IMG/VR virus record: IMGVR_UViG_3300049596_001007
Coordinates: 22,021-86,020 of that record
Reading direction: 5' to 3' (one strand)
Source: a virus
Length of the DNA: 64,000 nt
Shown piece by piece: positions 28,687 through 37,703 of this stretch (the first letter of the stretch is position 1; every line of letters starts with the position of its first letter). The position numbers and the translations under genes are program-made. The notes beneath the pieces were generated by a model, which worked only from the letters and a program-made list of their open reading frames with translations, was not told the DNA's origin and did no database searches.

Positions 28687-29163
28687 TTAAGCTCCCTTTG
28701 CGGGGCAAAGTGCGTCATTACAATTGCTTACGTCGTAGTCATCTAAGGCTCTATTGCACCTTGTACATTTCATTCCATCGTCAAGTACTCGGTAGCCATT
28801 CTTTTGGCGGTCAGCATTTTTTTGCATTTTCTTAAGATATTCCATGTCGAGTTCTTCGTCAGTGGCCCCTGCTGCGCAAAGAATGTTCGCAACAAAGTGC
28901 AAGACATCAACGCACTCTTTGACAATCTCCTTGCGATCTGCGTACGGCTCATCGTGCTGCCACGGCTTCCAAGAAATGGCTTGACGAACTTCGGCAAGCT
29001 CATCGTCAATGGCGAGCATATTCCAACGGATGTACTCAATCAACTCATTAAGGTCGCTTGGCTCGTTACTGTGAAACTTGTCGTAGTTCGCGTTGTACAC
29101 ATCTGTTTGCAGCTTTGTGGTCATTTCAAGCCATCTATTGAATAATACTGACATGGTTGTCAA
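28687..29163 (-). CDS. All-alpha NTP pyrophosphatase (MazG/dUTPase/dCTPase-like) with zinc tail
   Basis: A 158-residue enzyme. The metal-binding pattern ExxE...ExxD of the all-alpha NTP pyrophosphatases is present as ELAE (55-58) and ECVD (83-86), between predicted helices. The last 30 residues add CTRC and a second Cys pair (CNDALC), a zinc-ribbon-like tail. Members hydrolyse dUTP, dCTP or other NTPs to NMP and pyrophosphate; T4 gp56 dCTPase belongs to this superfamily. TTG at 29163 is favoured because AAGGA lies eight bases upstream; ATG 29154 is the alternative. It overlaps the upstream glycosyltransferase-like gene, so it is co-expressed with the sugar cassette. Confidence 0.75.
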   Translation of the reverse strand: MTTMSVLFNRWLEMTTKLQTDVYNANYDKFHSNEPSDLNELIEYIRWNMLAIDDELAEVRQAISWKPWQHDEPYADRKEIVKECVDVLHFVANILCAAGATDEELDMEYLKKMQKNADRQKNGYRVLDDGMKCTRCNRALDDYDVSNCNDALCPAKGA

Positions 29164-30157
29164 TTCTCATTTCCTTGTGTAGTTGTGTAAGTGTTTCGTG
29201 TGGTGTTGGAATAGCTTCAGCATACTCTTCTCGCTGAGCCGCCGCGAGCTCGTACCTATCAATTGAAGACATTTGTTCAATACCCGCGGCTAAATGACTC
29301 CACGAGCTACCTATTGTACCCGCCGTTCGCCATTCGGTAGCAACAGGCGTAAGTGTGTTCATAGCTTGAAAAAATCTAGGAGACCACCAAGTGATCTTAT
29401 CGTCGTGCGGTCCAATTAGCAAACCGACGCTTTTAGATATAACTTCCATTGCTTCAGCATCTCCGTCAGTCTTAACCTGCTTAGTTGCTATGCTTGGGAA
29501 CATAAGATTTTCTGAGGTTTTTACTGCCCAAGAAGACCGCAAAGATTCAACAGCCCACCGATTGCTACGCTCTTTTACTTTAGAAGAATTTTCTATATAA
29601 AAAGAATCAACGTTGATTCCAACAAATGAACTAGTGACGTTTTCTGGAAGTCCTGTAGCTGAAAAGTGTTTAGCGTTCCACGGAAGAGTTGGGTACAGCG
29701 TTGTTGGCCACTTCTCGTTTAGCAAGTAGTCGGCAGCGTCTACTATCTTCGGAAGATCTACCGCTATCTTAAAATCTTTTCTTTTTGAATAGAACTCTTT
29801 GAATAGTCGTGAGCTATAGTCCTTGCTTGCTGACCGAAGACTTGCGTGTACTTTAGACGGCTCGGGAGCATCGATAAATAAGCAAAGTCTTTTGTCATTT
29901 TTCATCGTGTCAATCAGTGACAAGATGCCGTAAGACTTATTCGCTGTAAGACTTAAAACTGGAGCAATTCCAAGCAGCACAGCGTCATATTCTGCAACAC
30001 TGTCAATCGTCCACCCAACCTGCGGATCTTGCCAGACAACTTCAACTCCGCTGTACTCAAGAATTTTACAAATCGCACCCGCAAAAGAAATGTTCTTTTC
30101 GTTTAGCAATTTAGAAGACTGCGGTGCAGTCATTCCAGATATAAGTACTTTTGTCAT
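29135..30157 (-). CDS. GT-B glycosyltransferase-like protein
   Basis: A 340-residue protein that looks like a two-domain GT-B enzyme. The N-terminus KVLISGMTAPQSSK and VEVVWQDPQVGW resemble a Rossmann half. The C-terminal half has SVGLLIGPHDDKITWWSPRFFQAM and TPVATEW, the 'SPR' and 'TPV' pattern of phage GT-B donor sites. The family is divergent and I do not recognise a precise match. It is the last gene of a five-gene operon with a second glycosyltransferase, kinase, phosphatase and nucleotidyltransferase. It may transfer the activated sugar made by that operon. Confidence 0.55.
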   Translation of the reverse strand: MTKVLISGMTAPQSSKLLNEKNISFAGAICKILEYSGVEVVWQDPQVGWTIDSVAEYDAVLLGIAPVLSLTANKSYGILSLIDTMKNDKRLCLFIDAPEPSKVHASLRSASKDYSSRLFKEFYSKRKDFKIAVDLPKIVDAADYLLNEKWPTTLYPTLPWNAKHFSATGLPENVTSSFVGINVDSFYIENSSKVKERSNRWAVESLRSSWAVKTSENLMFPSIATKQVKTDGDAEAMEVISKSVGLLIGPHDDKITWWSPRFFQAMNTLTPVATEWRTAGTIGSSWSHLAAGIEQMSSIDRYELAAAQREEYAEAIPTPHETLTQLHKEMRIDNHVSIIQ

Positions 30158-30930
30158 TAAACTACGCCACCTGACTCAGTGTACGCTGACGGAATTCCAA
30201 CGTCAATTGCTTTTACATCAACAAGCGTCGTACGAGTGCTTAGTATTTGAGACAGATACGGCCCAATCTTGAGCTCGCTTTGCTTCAATTCAGGACTAAA
30301 AGATTCAGCACTTTCCCATGCTTCTGAAAAAACTTGAAGTGCTCTACTTGTATTGAATATGACAGGCCCGCACCAGACTTTAACCATTGTAGATCCCTCC
30401 CAGGCGTCATCTAGTGACACGCTAGACCCTTCAACATAGTCGTATGATTCGTTACCGGTGCTGCGGATACGCGTGAATCTGTGCGCTTGCTGCATTGAAA
30501 CAGTTCTTACGCCTATGGCGTTATCGCCAGTCATAGCGCTGTCTAGCGCCATTTTGACAACAGTGTCTTGGTCCATAATGTTGTCGCTCATTAACAGCAT
30601 AACTGTATCCGATTGGATACATTTAAGTGCAAGCAACGTGGCATGCCCGGGACCAAGCGGTTCTTCTTGAACTACAATTTGTACCCATTGAGAGTAGGCC
30701 GAAAGAACACTAGAAACTTCTTCTTTATTGTGCGGCGACACTACTACATGACACGCAGTGGCGCCAGATGCCGATGCGTACTCTACAGCGTATGCAAGTA
30801 GTGGGATCCCGTTTAGCTCTAGTAAAGGCTTAAAGAATGGCTTAGCAACTCCAGCCATGCGTTGGCCTCGGCCTGCTGCAAGTACTACTGCTTCCAAGGC
30901 CAGTCCTGCTTGGCCCAAATAAAATCCCAA
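30157..30930 (-). CDS. Sugar-phosphate nucleotidyltransferase
   Basis: A 257-residue NTP-transferase-fold enzyme. The signature VVLAAGRGQRM, with the following lysine in KPFFKPLLELNG (31-42), marks the NTP-binding loop of GlmU/RfbA/LicC-like enzymes. HVVVSPHNKEEV and VMLLMSDNI(M) resemble the strand and the metal-binding aspartate. It activates a phosphorylated small molecule (sugar-1-phosphate or phosphocholine) to an NDP or CDP derivative. ATG 30930 overlaps the upstream gene by 46 bases; a TTG at 30897 would leave only a short overlap and also preserves the first motif. Directly follows the HAD gene. Confidence 0.8.
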   Translation of the reverse strand: MGFYLGQAGLALEAVVLAAGRGQRMAGVAKPFFKPLLELNGIPLLAYAVEYASASGATACHVVVSPHNKEEVSSVLSAYSQWVQIVVQEEPLGPGHATLLALKCIQSDTVMLLMSDNIMDQDTVVKMALDSAMTGDNAIGVRTVSMQQAHRFTRIRSTGNESYDYVEGSSVSLDDAWEGSTMVKVWCGPVIFNTSRALQVFSEAWESAESFSPELKQSELKIGPYLSQILSTRTTLVDVKAIDVGIPSAYTESGGVV

Positions 30931-31415
30931 CCCGCTGCATGCGCAGGCGCTTGTCCTTCAATGCGATCGTCAATGTACACACCGCGACTTCCAAGCTTGC
31001 GGAAGACTGCTTCTCTTTCAGTAGTTGAAACTCCGTGGCCAACTAAGTTTTTGTGGTTGAGACCAAGTTCTGTAAGAATTGTGAGTGCCGTGTCATTGGC
31101 TGCGCCGGTGACGTAGTACACCAAGCACGCTGGGTCACGCTCCAACGCTCTAGCAATGTCAGCAAATGGAAGCTTGTGTTTTATCGCTGCGCCATTTTTT
31201 AGTGTTTCTACATATTTTTTAGTTTTTTCCGCATGAAGTTCTCTTGCTTTTTCCAGCGAACCTAAGGCGTTCGGCAACCATGTCTGCCACGGGTGACCCC
31301 AGGCTTGCACAGGCATTTCAACACCAACAGCAGCGTATGATTCGCGAACAAGTTCACGAGAATCAACAAGCACGCCGTCAATGTCAGAGCACCATATTGT
31401 CATCTGTTTTACCAT
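30885..31415 (-). CDS. HAD-family phosphatase
   Basis: A 176-residue enzyme with the HAD catalytic motif DIDGVLVD (Asp11 nucleophile, Asp13), motif II near YYVTGAAND and the acidic motif YIDDR in the C-terminal third. A helical insert between the first motif and the core (about 20-80) is the cap. It probably removes a phosphate from a sugar intermediate. It overlaps the kinase gene upstream and the nucleotidyltransferase downstream. Confidence 0.8.
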   Translation of the reverse strand: MVKQMTIWCSDIDGVLVDSRELVRESYAAVGVEMPVQAWGHPWQTWLPNALGSLEKARELHAEKTKKYVETLKNGAAIKHKLPFADIARALERDPACLVYYVTGAANDTALTILTELGLNHKNLVGHGVSTTEREAVFRKLGSRGVYIDDRIEGQAPAHAAGWDFIWAKQDWPWKQ

Positions 31416-32170
31416 CGTTCTATCGCTCTCTCTAGCACTGTAAGTACTCTTGGTAGTGAGTCAGGAATGTTTCTTAAAACGTAAGGCACAGCGCGCATCA
31501 CGTGAACAACAGCCCATGCCTCACCTACAACAAATAGCCTATCATCATCAATAAGATCTTTTACGTCTGCTCTGCGGTACGCAATCACTCCGTTATTGTA
31601 CTTAGCATCTTCCCAGCCGCATGCACTCTGCAGGATCTTTCCAATGTCAACTGCTGGTGAGTCGGGAACAGTTTCTGTCGCCCGAATTGGGTCAATGAAT
31701 ACTCTTCCGTACCCAGCACGGTTCATTACGTTTTCAGCCGTCGGGTCTCCATGTGAGAGACAGTGCTTCATTCTAAAAGCGCCATCGCCTGCTATTTTAG
31801 CAGAGTTAATTATTTCTTTCTTAGTTGCTTCATCAATATGCTCTGCTAAGTACTTGTCAATCGTGTGTTTCATTTTGGCTTCAAGTAGCTCTTGTGTGTT
31901 AGCTGTAGGCGGAACTACGGCTGGCTGAGTCCACACATGATTAGCAAGCGCGGGAACAATAAATGACGGAGTACTTTCCCAGTACTCGACGTACTCAAGT
32001 TCTTCCATTGTGTACCCGTCGTCTGTGATTGAAAGCACCTGCGGAAATATGACTCCACCATGCTTCATAATCCACTCGCCTTGTTCTCGAGTGCGCTCGA
32101 CTATGCCACCAGACTTTTTTACTATTCCATTAGGAAGTATCTCGACAACAGCCCCTGACAAACCCCTCAC
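31409..32170 (-). CDS. APH/choline-kinase-fold small-molecule kinase
   Basis: A 253-residue protein with the C-terminal catalytic loop of aminoglycoside-phosphotransferase-like kinases: LSHGDPTAENVM (H140, D142, N147), then VFIDPIRA (Asp160). The N-terminal part has GIVKKSGG where the ATP-binding lysine would be. In sugar clusters such proteins phosphorylate choline, ethanolamine or sugars. Its GTG start overlaps the upstream stop. Next to a nucleotidyltransferase it parallels the LicA-LicC kinase and cytidylyltransferase pair and sugar-1-kinase pairs. Confidence 0.75.
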   Translation of the reverse strand: MRGLSGAVVEILPNGIVKKSGGIVERTREQGEWIMKHGGVIFPQVLSITDDGYTMEELEYVEYWESTPSFIVPALANHVWTQPAVVPPTANTQELLEAKMKHTIDKYLAEHIDEATKKEIINSAKIAGDGAFRMKHCLSHGDPTAENVMNRAGYGRVFIDPIRATETVPDSPAVDIGKILQSACGWEDAKYNNGVIAYRRADVKDLIDDDRLFVVGEAWAVVHVMRAVPYVLRNIPDSLPRVLTVLERAIERW

Positions 32171-33414
32171 GAGAACGCGCTTTCAATCATAATTTCAGCG
32201 CTCTTGCGTGGATCATTTCGTGTACGCAAGACTTCTCTGTTGTGACGAGCAATTTCAAGTCTGTCGCTGTCAGAAATCTCTAGACACTTGACAAAAGCTG
32301 CAGTGACTTGGTCAATGATTTCTCGGCCTTCAGGCTTCACGAGCCTCCCTTGTGTTGGAGATCCCTTATACCAATCAAGCACCATCATACGAAACTGCGG
32401 GTCAGATAGATGCTGCGGAACAATACACATGGCGCCAGCATCGGCTGCTTCAAGCGTGGAGTACTCCACAAGTCCTCGAGCAAAGTTATACGCAGTCAAG
32501 TTCATATGAACCTTAAAGCGCGATGCGATTGCAGCAGAATCAGTGTAGTTGCCAAGATAGCGAACTAAGGCTTTTCCTGGAATCCGTGCGTCCCAAGCGT
32601 ACGGAGTAATTATGTTTCCATCCTTACGTCCATCTGGCCTATCCATATCTGCTTGCTTAGCATAGCGGATAACTTTAGCGCCAAAATTGTCGCGAAGTTG
32701 TTCATACGTAATGTACGTCGGTGAAGGACCTAGCCCTACTGAACACGATCCCCATATCTCAACCACAATGTCTTCTGGCAATTGTGCGCCTGCAAGAGCA
32801 ATTAACGGCTGTCCTTTATTGTAGATAAATCTTCCAGATGTTCCTACAATGTTTTCCTGCGGAATTGGGTCATCAATCGCAAAGCTTGGAAGAAACGGCA
32901 TACATCCTTTGATCCATTTCATTCCTTTGAATAGATCATTGCTATCCGTAGCTGAGTCGTCGCTCATTGTGACGAGCATGCTGCCTCTATTTTCAGCCTC
33001 GAGCAAACGTGGAACAAACGGAATTGTGCTCGCTGGGTAAAAAGATCCGTGTAATGAAGTTGTCCACCTAGCTTTTGTGCGAAGAAGCGCATCAACGTAC
33101 TCAGGTATGACATCTTCGCCTGCTTTGATTGCCATTTTGTCGTGCAAAGGGACTTTGATTTCTGGAAGAACAACCATGTCGTATTTATCTAGCAACTCGA
33201 CAAGGTTAGCGCTCTTGACAACTACGTCTGGCGCTTCATTCCACCATCGGCCGCCTGGTTGAGGCTTTCCCCACGATGATCTGACTTTTCCACTCTTTGT
33301 AAAAGAAACTACGTCGCACTCGTGACCTAGTTCTCTAAATCCATATCTCATTCTGAAAGCCCAAGCCGTTGGGCCTTTTACTCCTGGCTCTGGTTCAAGT
33401 ATCGCTACCCGCAT
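32167..33414 (-). CDS. GT4-like glycosyltransferase
   Basis: A 415-residue enzyme, first gene of the sugar cassette. It has AAGGAG five bases before ATG. The N-terminus MRVAILEPEPGVKGPTAWAF begins a GT-B fold, and the donor-side half begins near residue 190 with VGTSGRFIYNKG and a later LVEYSTLEAADAGAMCIV, a variant of the E-x7-E region. The likely activity is transfer of a sugar from the nucleotide made by the downstream genes. The acceptor may be DNA, protein or a host glycan. Its position just after the SSB-like gene, within the replication block, is why I mention DNA. Confidence 0.75.
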   Translation of the reverse strand: MRVAILEPEPGVKGPTAWAFRMRYGFRELGHECDVVSFTKSGKVRSSWGKPQPGGRWWNEAPDVVVKSANLVELLDKYDMVVLPEIKVPLHDKMAIKAGEDVIPEYVDALLRTKARWTTSLHGSFYPASTIPFVPRLLEAENRGSMLVTMSDDSATDSNDLFKGMKWIKGCMPFLPSFAIDDPIPQENIVGTSGRFIYNKGQPLIALAGAQLPEDIVVEIWGSCSVGLGPSPTYITYEQLRDNFGAKVIRYAKQADMDRPDGRKDGNIITPYAWDARIPGKALVRYLGNYTDSAAIASRFKVHMNLTAYNFARGLVEYSTLEAADAGAMCIVPQHLSDPQFRMMVLDWYKGSPTQGRLVKPEGREIIDQVTAAFVKCLEISDSDRLEIARHNREVLRTRNDPRKSAEIMIESAFS

Positions 33415-33458
33415 ACACTCTCCTTGTTTCGCTGTGTCGTATTAGAAATGATATCACG

Positions 33459-33529
33459 GATGCGGCATAAACGGTGTGCCTACACAAATAAATATAAGTG
33501 TAGTAAACACGTTCCGTCTATGCCGCATC
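33459..33529. promoter_or_regulatory. Nested inverted repeat before the sugar cassette
   Basis: GATGCGGCATA (33459-33469) pairs perfectly with TATGCCGCATC (33519-33529). Inside, ACGG (33471-33474) matches CCGT (33514-33517) and TACAC (33481-33485) matches GTGTA (33498-33502). On the minus strand the inner loop contains TTATATTTAT, which could be a -10 box. The 70-base element lies between the SSB-like gene and the glycosyltransferase. It may be a terminator plus promoter with operator arms, or an RNA structure. Confidence 0.55.
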
Positions 33530-33556
33530 ACACGACAAACTCCTATGATCTAGTGA

Positions 33557-34138
33557 TCAGAAAGGAGCGACTGGCGGTGTGTTGATGTCTACTGGTGCTG
33601 CTGCTGGAGCAGGAGCTGCTGCAACTGGTGCCGGTGCAACTGCAGGAGCAGGCGCTGGGGCCGGTGCTGGAGCAGGAGCCGGTGCAGGGGCTGGAGCAGG
33701 AGCTGCCGCCGCTGCAATAACAGGTGCTGACGCAACTGCACTGTAGTATGACTTGATTTCATTCTTCTTTTGACCCTGCCAAGTGCGTGACCCAATTTGC
33801 GCACGGAATGTGCGTCCCTTGAGTGCTTGCTCAATTTGAGCGTTGGTTGGGCTTGTTGCGAAGAAATCGCGGTTAAGACCAAGCGCATTCATTTTGCGGA
33901 AAAAGATTCCAAGCGCAGTTGGGTTGTCGGTTGAGACAACCAAGTTGTCCCAGACGAGACGCTTCATGTGGGCGCCTGTCTGAACCTGTGCTTTAACTGC
34001 GAACATTGTTTTTCCTGATTGCGTTGTCTTTGCGACGCCTTCTACGATTGCAAGATCGTAGTCACCGTCTGGAAGTGGATCATAGCTGCCGACATCGCCA
34101 GCTTCTTTAACTAGGTCTCCCCAATTGAGTGTACTCAT
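33557..34138 (-). CDS. Single-stranded DNA-binding-like protein with Ala-Pro tail
   Basis: A 193-residue protein. The first 130 residues resemble the phage DUF669-type ssDNA-binding domain, with LPDGDYDLAIVE, KTMFAVKAQVQTG and a beta-rich end. The next 55 residues are an almost pure Ala-Pro repeat, and the last residues are PPVAPF rather than the acidic DDxIPF tip of bacterial SSB. It is the first gene after the RecA-like ATPase and nuclease, so a role in replication or recombination is likely. Confidence 0.65.
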   Translation of the reverse strand: MSTLNWGDLVKEAGDVGSYDPLPDGDYDLAIVEGVAKTTQSGKTMFAVKAQVQTGAHMKRLVWDNLVVSTDNPTALGIFFRKMNALGLNRDFFATSPTNAQIEQALKGRTFRAQIGSRTWQGQKKNEIKSYYSAVASAPVIAAAAAPAPAPAPAPAPAPAPAPAPAVAPAPVAAAPAPAAAPVDINTPPVAPF

Positions 34139-34168
34139 GGTATTTACCGTGTCTTTCTGTGTTTGTTG

Positions 34169-34930
34169 TTATTTGGTTTCTGAAGCAGGACGAGGCCCAA
34201 AGACGATGTCAAGCATCGCCTCTATGCCTAAGTTCTGTTGTTCTACTACTTTTCCAAGCCTACCCTGAACTCGCTCACCAGCTTCGTACTGGTTGGTGCG
34301 CTCAACGTGCATCCTACGTGCTTTTATTGGAAGCTGCGTAGGATCTGGGTTTGGAAATTCCTCAACGGTGATAGCGCCAAGGATGTCGTAGAAATACGGG
34401 GCTTGAATTGCAAGTTGTCCTTGCAAGTATGGACGGTATCTGCCGTCTTGCCCTTGTCGTGCCATCGCTGTCAATACGACGGCTTCGAGAGGATTAGTAG
34501 CGTGCATTGTAAGGTCACGGAGATCTCGAAGCAACGCGCCCATGTGACGAAGAAGCTCGCCCCACTGTTGCATTTGCATTTGATTCTTTCCAGCAATGTT
34601 ATCAACGCACTTTACTTGAAGCTCAGATACTGAGTCAATAATCAACGACTTAAACTGATGCTTGCCAAGTTGCAACCACTGGTACGCTTTGATAACAGTG
34701 TCGTATTCAATTACGTTTACGACGCATGTGTCCCATGTTCCGTCTGCGACAGGCGGCTCTTCTCGTAGTGGGTCCCAATACTTGACATTGATGGGAAGGA
34801 ACCTGTGTCCACCCTCTACGTCAAGCATCAGTCTTGGGTACGGTGCTGTCACCGCAAATGTAGACTTACCTACCTTAGATTCTCCGTAGACCATCATGGT
34901 CAATGAACGTTGTACTCTTGACATTGTCAC
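34169..34930 (-). CDS. RecA-like/Sak4-type AAA ATPase
   Basis: A 253-residue ATPase with Walker A YGESKVGKST (15-24) and Walker B SLIIDSVSE (94-102). This size and layout match the Sak4/AAA_24 group of phage single-strand annealing or RecA-like recombinases. It precedes the SSB-like gene, a typical pairing because the two act together in recombination. Overlaps the nuclease gene by four bases. Confidence 0.8.
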   Translation of the reverse strand: MTMSRVQRSLTMMVYGESKVGKSTFAVTAPYPRLMLDVEGGHRFLPINVKYWDPLREEPPVADGTWDTCVVNVIEYDTVIKAYQWLQLGKHQFKSLIIDSVSELQVKCVDNIAGKNQMQMQQWGELLRHMGALLRDLRDLTMHATNPLEAVVLTAMARQGQDGRYRPYLQGQLAIQAPYFYDILGAITVEEFPNPDPTQLPIKARRMHVERTNQYEAGERVQGRLGKVVEQQNLGIEAMLDIVFGPRPASETK

Positions 34931-35910
34931 TCGTTTCCTTTTAGCTCTGTTGGTTTGTAGTAACCGTACGGGTCATCGACCACATACAATTCGGCAATTG
35001 CTTGTTCGGCGGCGCTTCCGTCGTCAAACAGTGGGCAAATGGCGAAGAATTGGCATTTCCACTTACAGTCTCGGCTAGGCCGAGGATACGCTACGTTGTG
35101 ATGGTCTTGGCCATCATCAAGCGCTTTGCGCACTATAAGCATGTCACGAACCGTGCCATGTATTCGCGACCAGAATGATCTGAGAGCGAATGTGTTATGC
35201 CGAACTTCAATTTGCTCGTAGAAAGGAGGCTTTGCGTTAGCAGTACGCTTCACTTTCTTGAGCATTGTAAATATACCGCCTTCGCTGCGCTCTCCTTCAG
35301 CGTTTTGTGCAGCTTCAAGAAGCATGTACGTCAAGATTTGTTCGTTCATGTGCGCAAGAGATGCGAACTCAGTGAACGATCCGCCAACTGTCTTGAAGTC
35401 TCTAAACATGCGTACTCCATCGCCTTTGCGACGGACTCGCATATCGAGCTTTCCTTGAAGTATCACTTCACCATCAAACATCGGCATCGCAATAATCTCT
35501 TCAGTAGAAATCATCTCGAGTTCTGCGTCAATGCCGTTCTCGTCTACCCATTGAAGGTATCCTTCGAGCATAATGCGGCCAAGCTCGGCTTCAGTGTCTA
35601 GATCCATAGTGTCACGGAAGCTATCAATCAACAACTGCTTGTCACGAGCAACAAGCGTTGCGTGCGCGTCAAGAAGAGGAGTGTCTGTTGAGTAGTACAT
35701 ATCAAGAGCGCCGTGAATTCTAGAGCCAAGTGCAAGAGCACCAGTGAAGTTAGTGCTTTGTGGTTGAAGCCTACGATAGTAGTTAAGCCACCACTTACGA
35801 CGGCAATCTTTAAATGTCTGGATTTCTGAGTTAGAAATCTTTAGTGGTTTCTTTATTCCAATTTCTACTGGAACACCCATAACACCATCAGTGACGTTAA
35901 ACTCTGTCAT
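34927..35910 (-). CDS. PD-(D/E)XK nuclease, Cas4/RecB-like
   Basis: A 327-residue nuclease. It has ISNSEIQTFKDCRRKWWLNY at the start (a Cas4/RecB beginning with a Cys), a Glu/Asp core around VILQGKLDMRVRR and FRDFKTVGG (the D-E-K triad), and a late cluster CKWKCQFFAICPLF giving four cysteines that may hold a Fe-S cluster. It probably processes DNA ends in recombination. It overlaps the helicase gene by one base and the ATPase gene by four. Confidence 0.8.
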   Translation of the reverse strand: MTEFNVTDGVMGVPVEIGIKKPLKISNSEIQTFKDCRRKWWLNYYRRLQPQSTNFTGALALGSRIHGALDMYYSTDTPLLDAHATLVARDKQLLIDSFRDTMDLDTEAELGRIMLEGYLQWVDENGIDAELEMISTEEIIAMPMFDGEVILQGKLDMRVRRKGDGVRMFRDFKTVGGSFTEFASLAHMNEQILTYMLLEAAQNAEGERSEGGIFTMLKKVKRTANAKPPFYEQIEVRHNTFALRSFWSRIHGTVRDMLIVRKALDDGQDHHNVAYPRPSRDCKWKCQFFAICPLFDDGSAAEQAIAELYVVDDPYGYYKPTELKGNE

Positions 35911-37703
35911 TAAATCCCTGCCTTTTCGTCTCGTAGCATTTTCATTAGCTGTGCCTTGTCTCTTACGATATTCTCGAAGTTGTCAGCTTTGCTGTCAAGC
36001 ACTTGAATAACTCGTTCTTCAATAGTTCCTTCGGTAACATAGTCCATAATGACGATGCTGTCGTGTATTTCGCTACCGATGCGGTGTACACGGTCAAGAG
36101 CTTGCTTGTAGTCAACCAGTGACCAAGGACGCTGAAGCATTACGAGCCTGCGAGCTGCTGTAAGCGTGATGCCGACACCACCAGCCTGGGCTGTAAATAG
36201 GATCCACTTAATCTTTCCAGACTGAAAATCATCAACCGCTTGTTGACGTTCGTCTTCATTCTGCGCACCTGTGATCAATCCGTGCGGGATTTTAGCTTTT
36301 GTCATTGCTGTGCTGAGAAGCTCAATGAGCTGCCGCGATACTGCGCAAACTGCTACAGAGTCATCGCCGAAGTCGCCACTTGAAATGTCATCCATAAGCG
36401 CATCAACTTTGCATGAAGGCTCAGATAGCAGTACTTTCATTTGGCCTGTCAATTCGTCTATATCTATAGAAGCGAAAGAGCTAGCAAATTGAAGCAAGCG
36501 TGTTGTCTGCGTAAGCGGACTTGGCGCAACTACTGCTTCGCCAACCTCGAGCTCAGCAATCATTGTATCGCGCATTTGCTGATATGCTTTCTTTTGCTTA
36601 GTTGACATCTCAACGTCACGGCGTTCGCGTAGGACCGGCGGAAGCCATGGAAGCACTCGTGCTTTAAGCATTCTGCGCATGCGAGGATGCACTCCAGCGT
36701 AGAACTCATCGTTCATGTGCGGCTTTACGCCGATGACAATCATTCCCCCAAAAGCGTTAAGCATTGTGTCAACCATACGATCAATCCATCGCGTCTTGCT
36801 AGGCCATTCAGTTGGCGATAGCCAGTGAAGAATTGCCCAAAGGTCAAGTACGTTGTTTGCAATTGGTGTACCAGTCATCGCATACCGAATGTCTGCGTTG
36901 CCAGTGGCTGCCCACAGAGCACGAGTTTGTTTTGACTTAGGTTCTTTAGACCTGTGAATTTCGTCAGCTACTACGGCTTTGAAATCAATTTTATTCAGCT
37001 CGCGTAAGTGGACTTCACAGCGGTTTTCAGTTACTTTTTCATCGTGACCGCCACACTCTGGGCATCGCGCCAGAGCGACTGAACCGTACGGTGCTAGGCG
37101 AGAGTGGCCGCGGAGGGATTCCCAGTTAATAACGAATACATCAGCTTCTGTCTCAAGCTGCGCTCGGCGCTGCGATGCAGATCCAGAGATCACTTGAACC
37201 TTTACGTCTGGCCACCACATCGCAAACTCACGCTTCCAGTTTTTCTTTAGCGTGTTTGGGCAAACGATAAGAGCAGGAAATACTTGCTCAGTTTCTTTAA
37301 GCTTTTTTAAAGCACGGATTGCCTGTGCTGTTTTACCAAGGCCAGGCTCATCGGCCAGTAACGCACGGCGTGCTTGCGAAAGAAATGCAACTCCAGCGCG
37401 CTGGTGAGGATACAAATCTTCGTCGCCTTCGTACGTATCTAAGTCTCGTAGTTCGTTTGCTGGCGTGACTCGTATAGCAAGCTCGTTGCCTGCCCACGCA
37501 GCTAACCGTGGGCCAATTTCTAAATCAGACTTAAACACTGACCTAAGAGCCAAGCATGTTGTCCAACCTAAAGGAGCTCGCCACGCTTGATCTCCAGCAT
37601 TCCATGTCGCGCCAGGAATACTCTTGCAGAGTTCCTTATAGCGCCATTCTGTCTCAATTCGGATGTGCTCGCCCGACTCGTTGAGCTCGACTGCTACTGG
37701 CAC
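35910..37703 (-). CDS. SNF2-type DEAD-box helicase
   Basis: A 597-residue superfamily 2 helicase. The start is GTG 37703 with GAGAGG upstream. After an N-terminal domain of about 95 residues come motif I ADEPGLGKTAQ (117-127), motif II ADEIHRS near 247, and the second RecA-like lobe with QAGGVGITLTAA, LQRPWS, DRVHRIG (motifs V/VI). Between motifs I and II is an insert with CPECGG and a further Cys and His, likely a zinc finger. SNF2-like helicases in phages remodel or unwind DNA in replication or repair. Confidence 0.88.
   Translation of the reverse strand: MPVAVELNESGEHIRIETEWRYKELCKSIPGATWNAGDQAWRAPLGWTTCLALRSVFKSDLEIGPRLAAWAGNELAIRVTPANELRDLDTYEGDEDLYPHQRAGVAFLSQARRALLADEPGLGKTAQAIRALKKLKETEQVFPALIVCPNTLKKNWKREFAMWWPDVKVQVISGSASQRRAQLETEADVFVINWESLRGHSRLAPYGSVALARCPECGGHDEKVTENRCEVHLRELNKIDFKAVVADEIHRSKEPKSKQTRALWAATGNADIRYAMTGTPIANNVLDLWAILHWLSPTEWPSKTRWIDRMVDTMLNAFGGMIVIGVKPHMNDEFYAGVHPRMRRMLKARVLPWLPPVLRERRDVEMSTKQKKAYQQMRDTMIAELEVGEAVVAPSPLTQTTRLLQFASSFASIDIDELTGQMKVLLSEPSCKVDALMDDISSGDFGDDSVAVCAVSRQLIELLSTAMTKAKIPHGLITGAQNEDERQQAVDDFQSGKIKWILFTAQAGGVGITLTAARRLVMLQRPWSLVDYKQALDRVHRIGSEIHDSIVIMDYVTEGTIEERVIQVLDSKADNFENIVRDKAQLMKMLRDEKAGI

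Noticed and set aside
33600-33720. Ala-Pro repeat of the SSB-like gene as a separate mobile repeat
   Set aside because: It is a low-complexity linker within one gene; codons vary enough that it is not an inserted repeat element.
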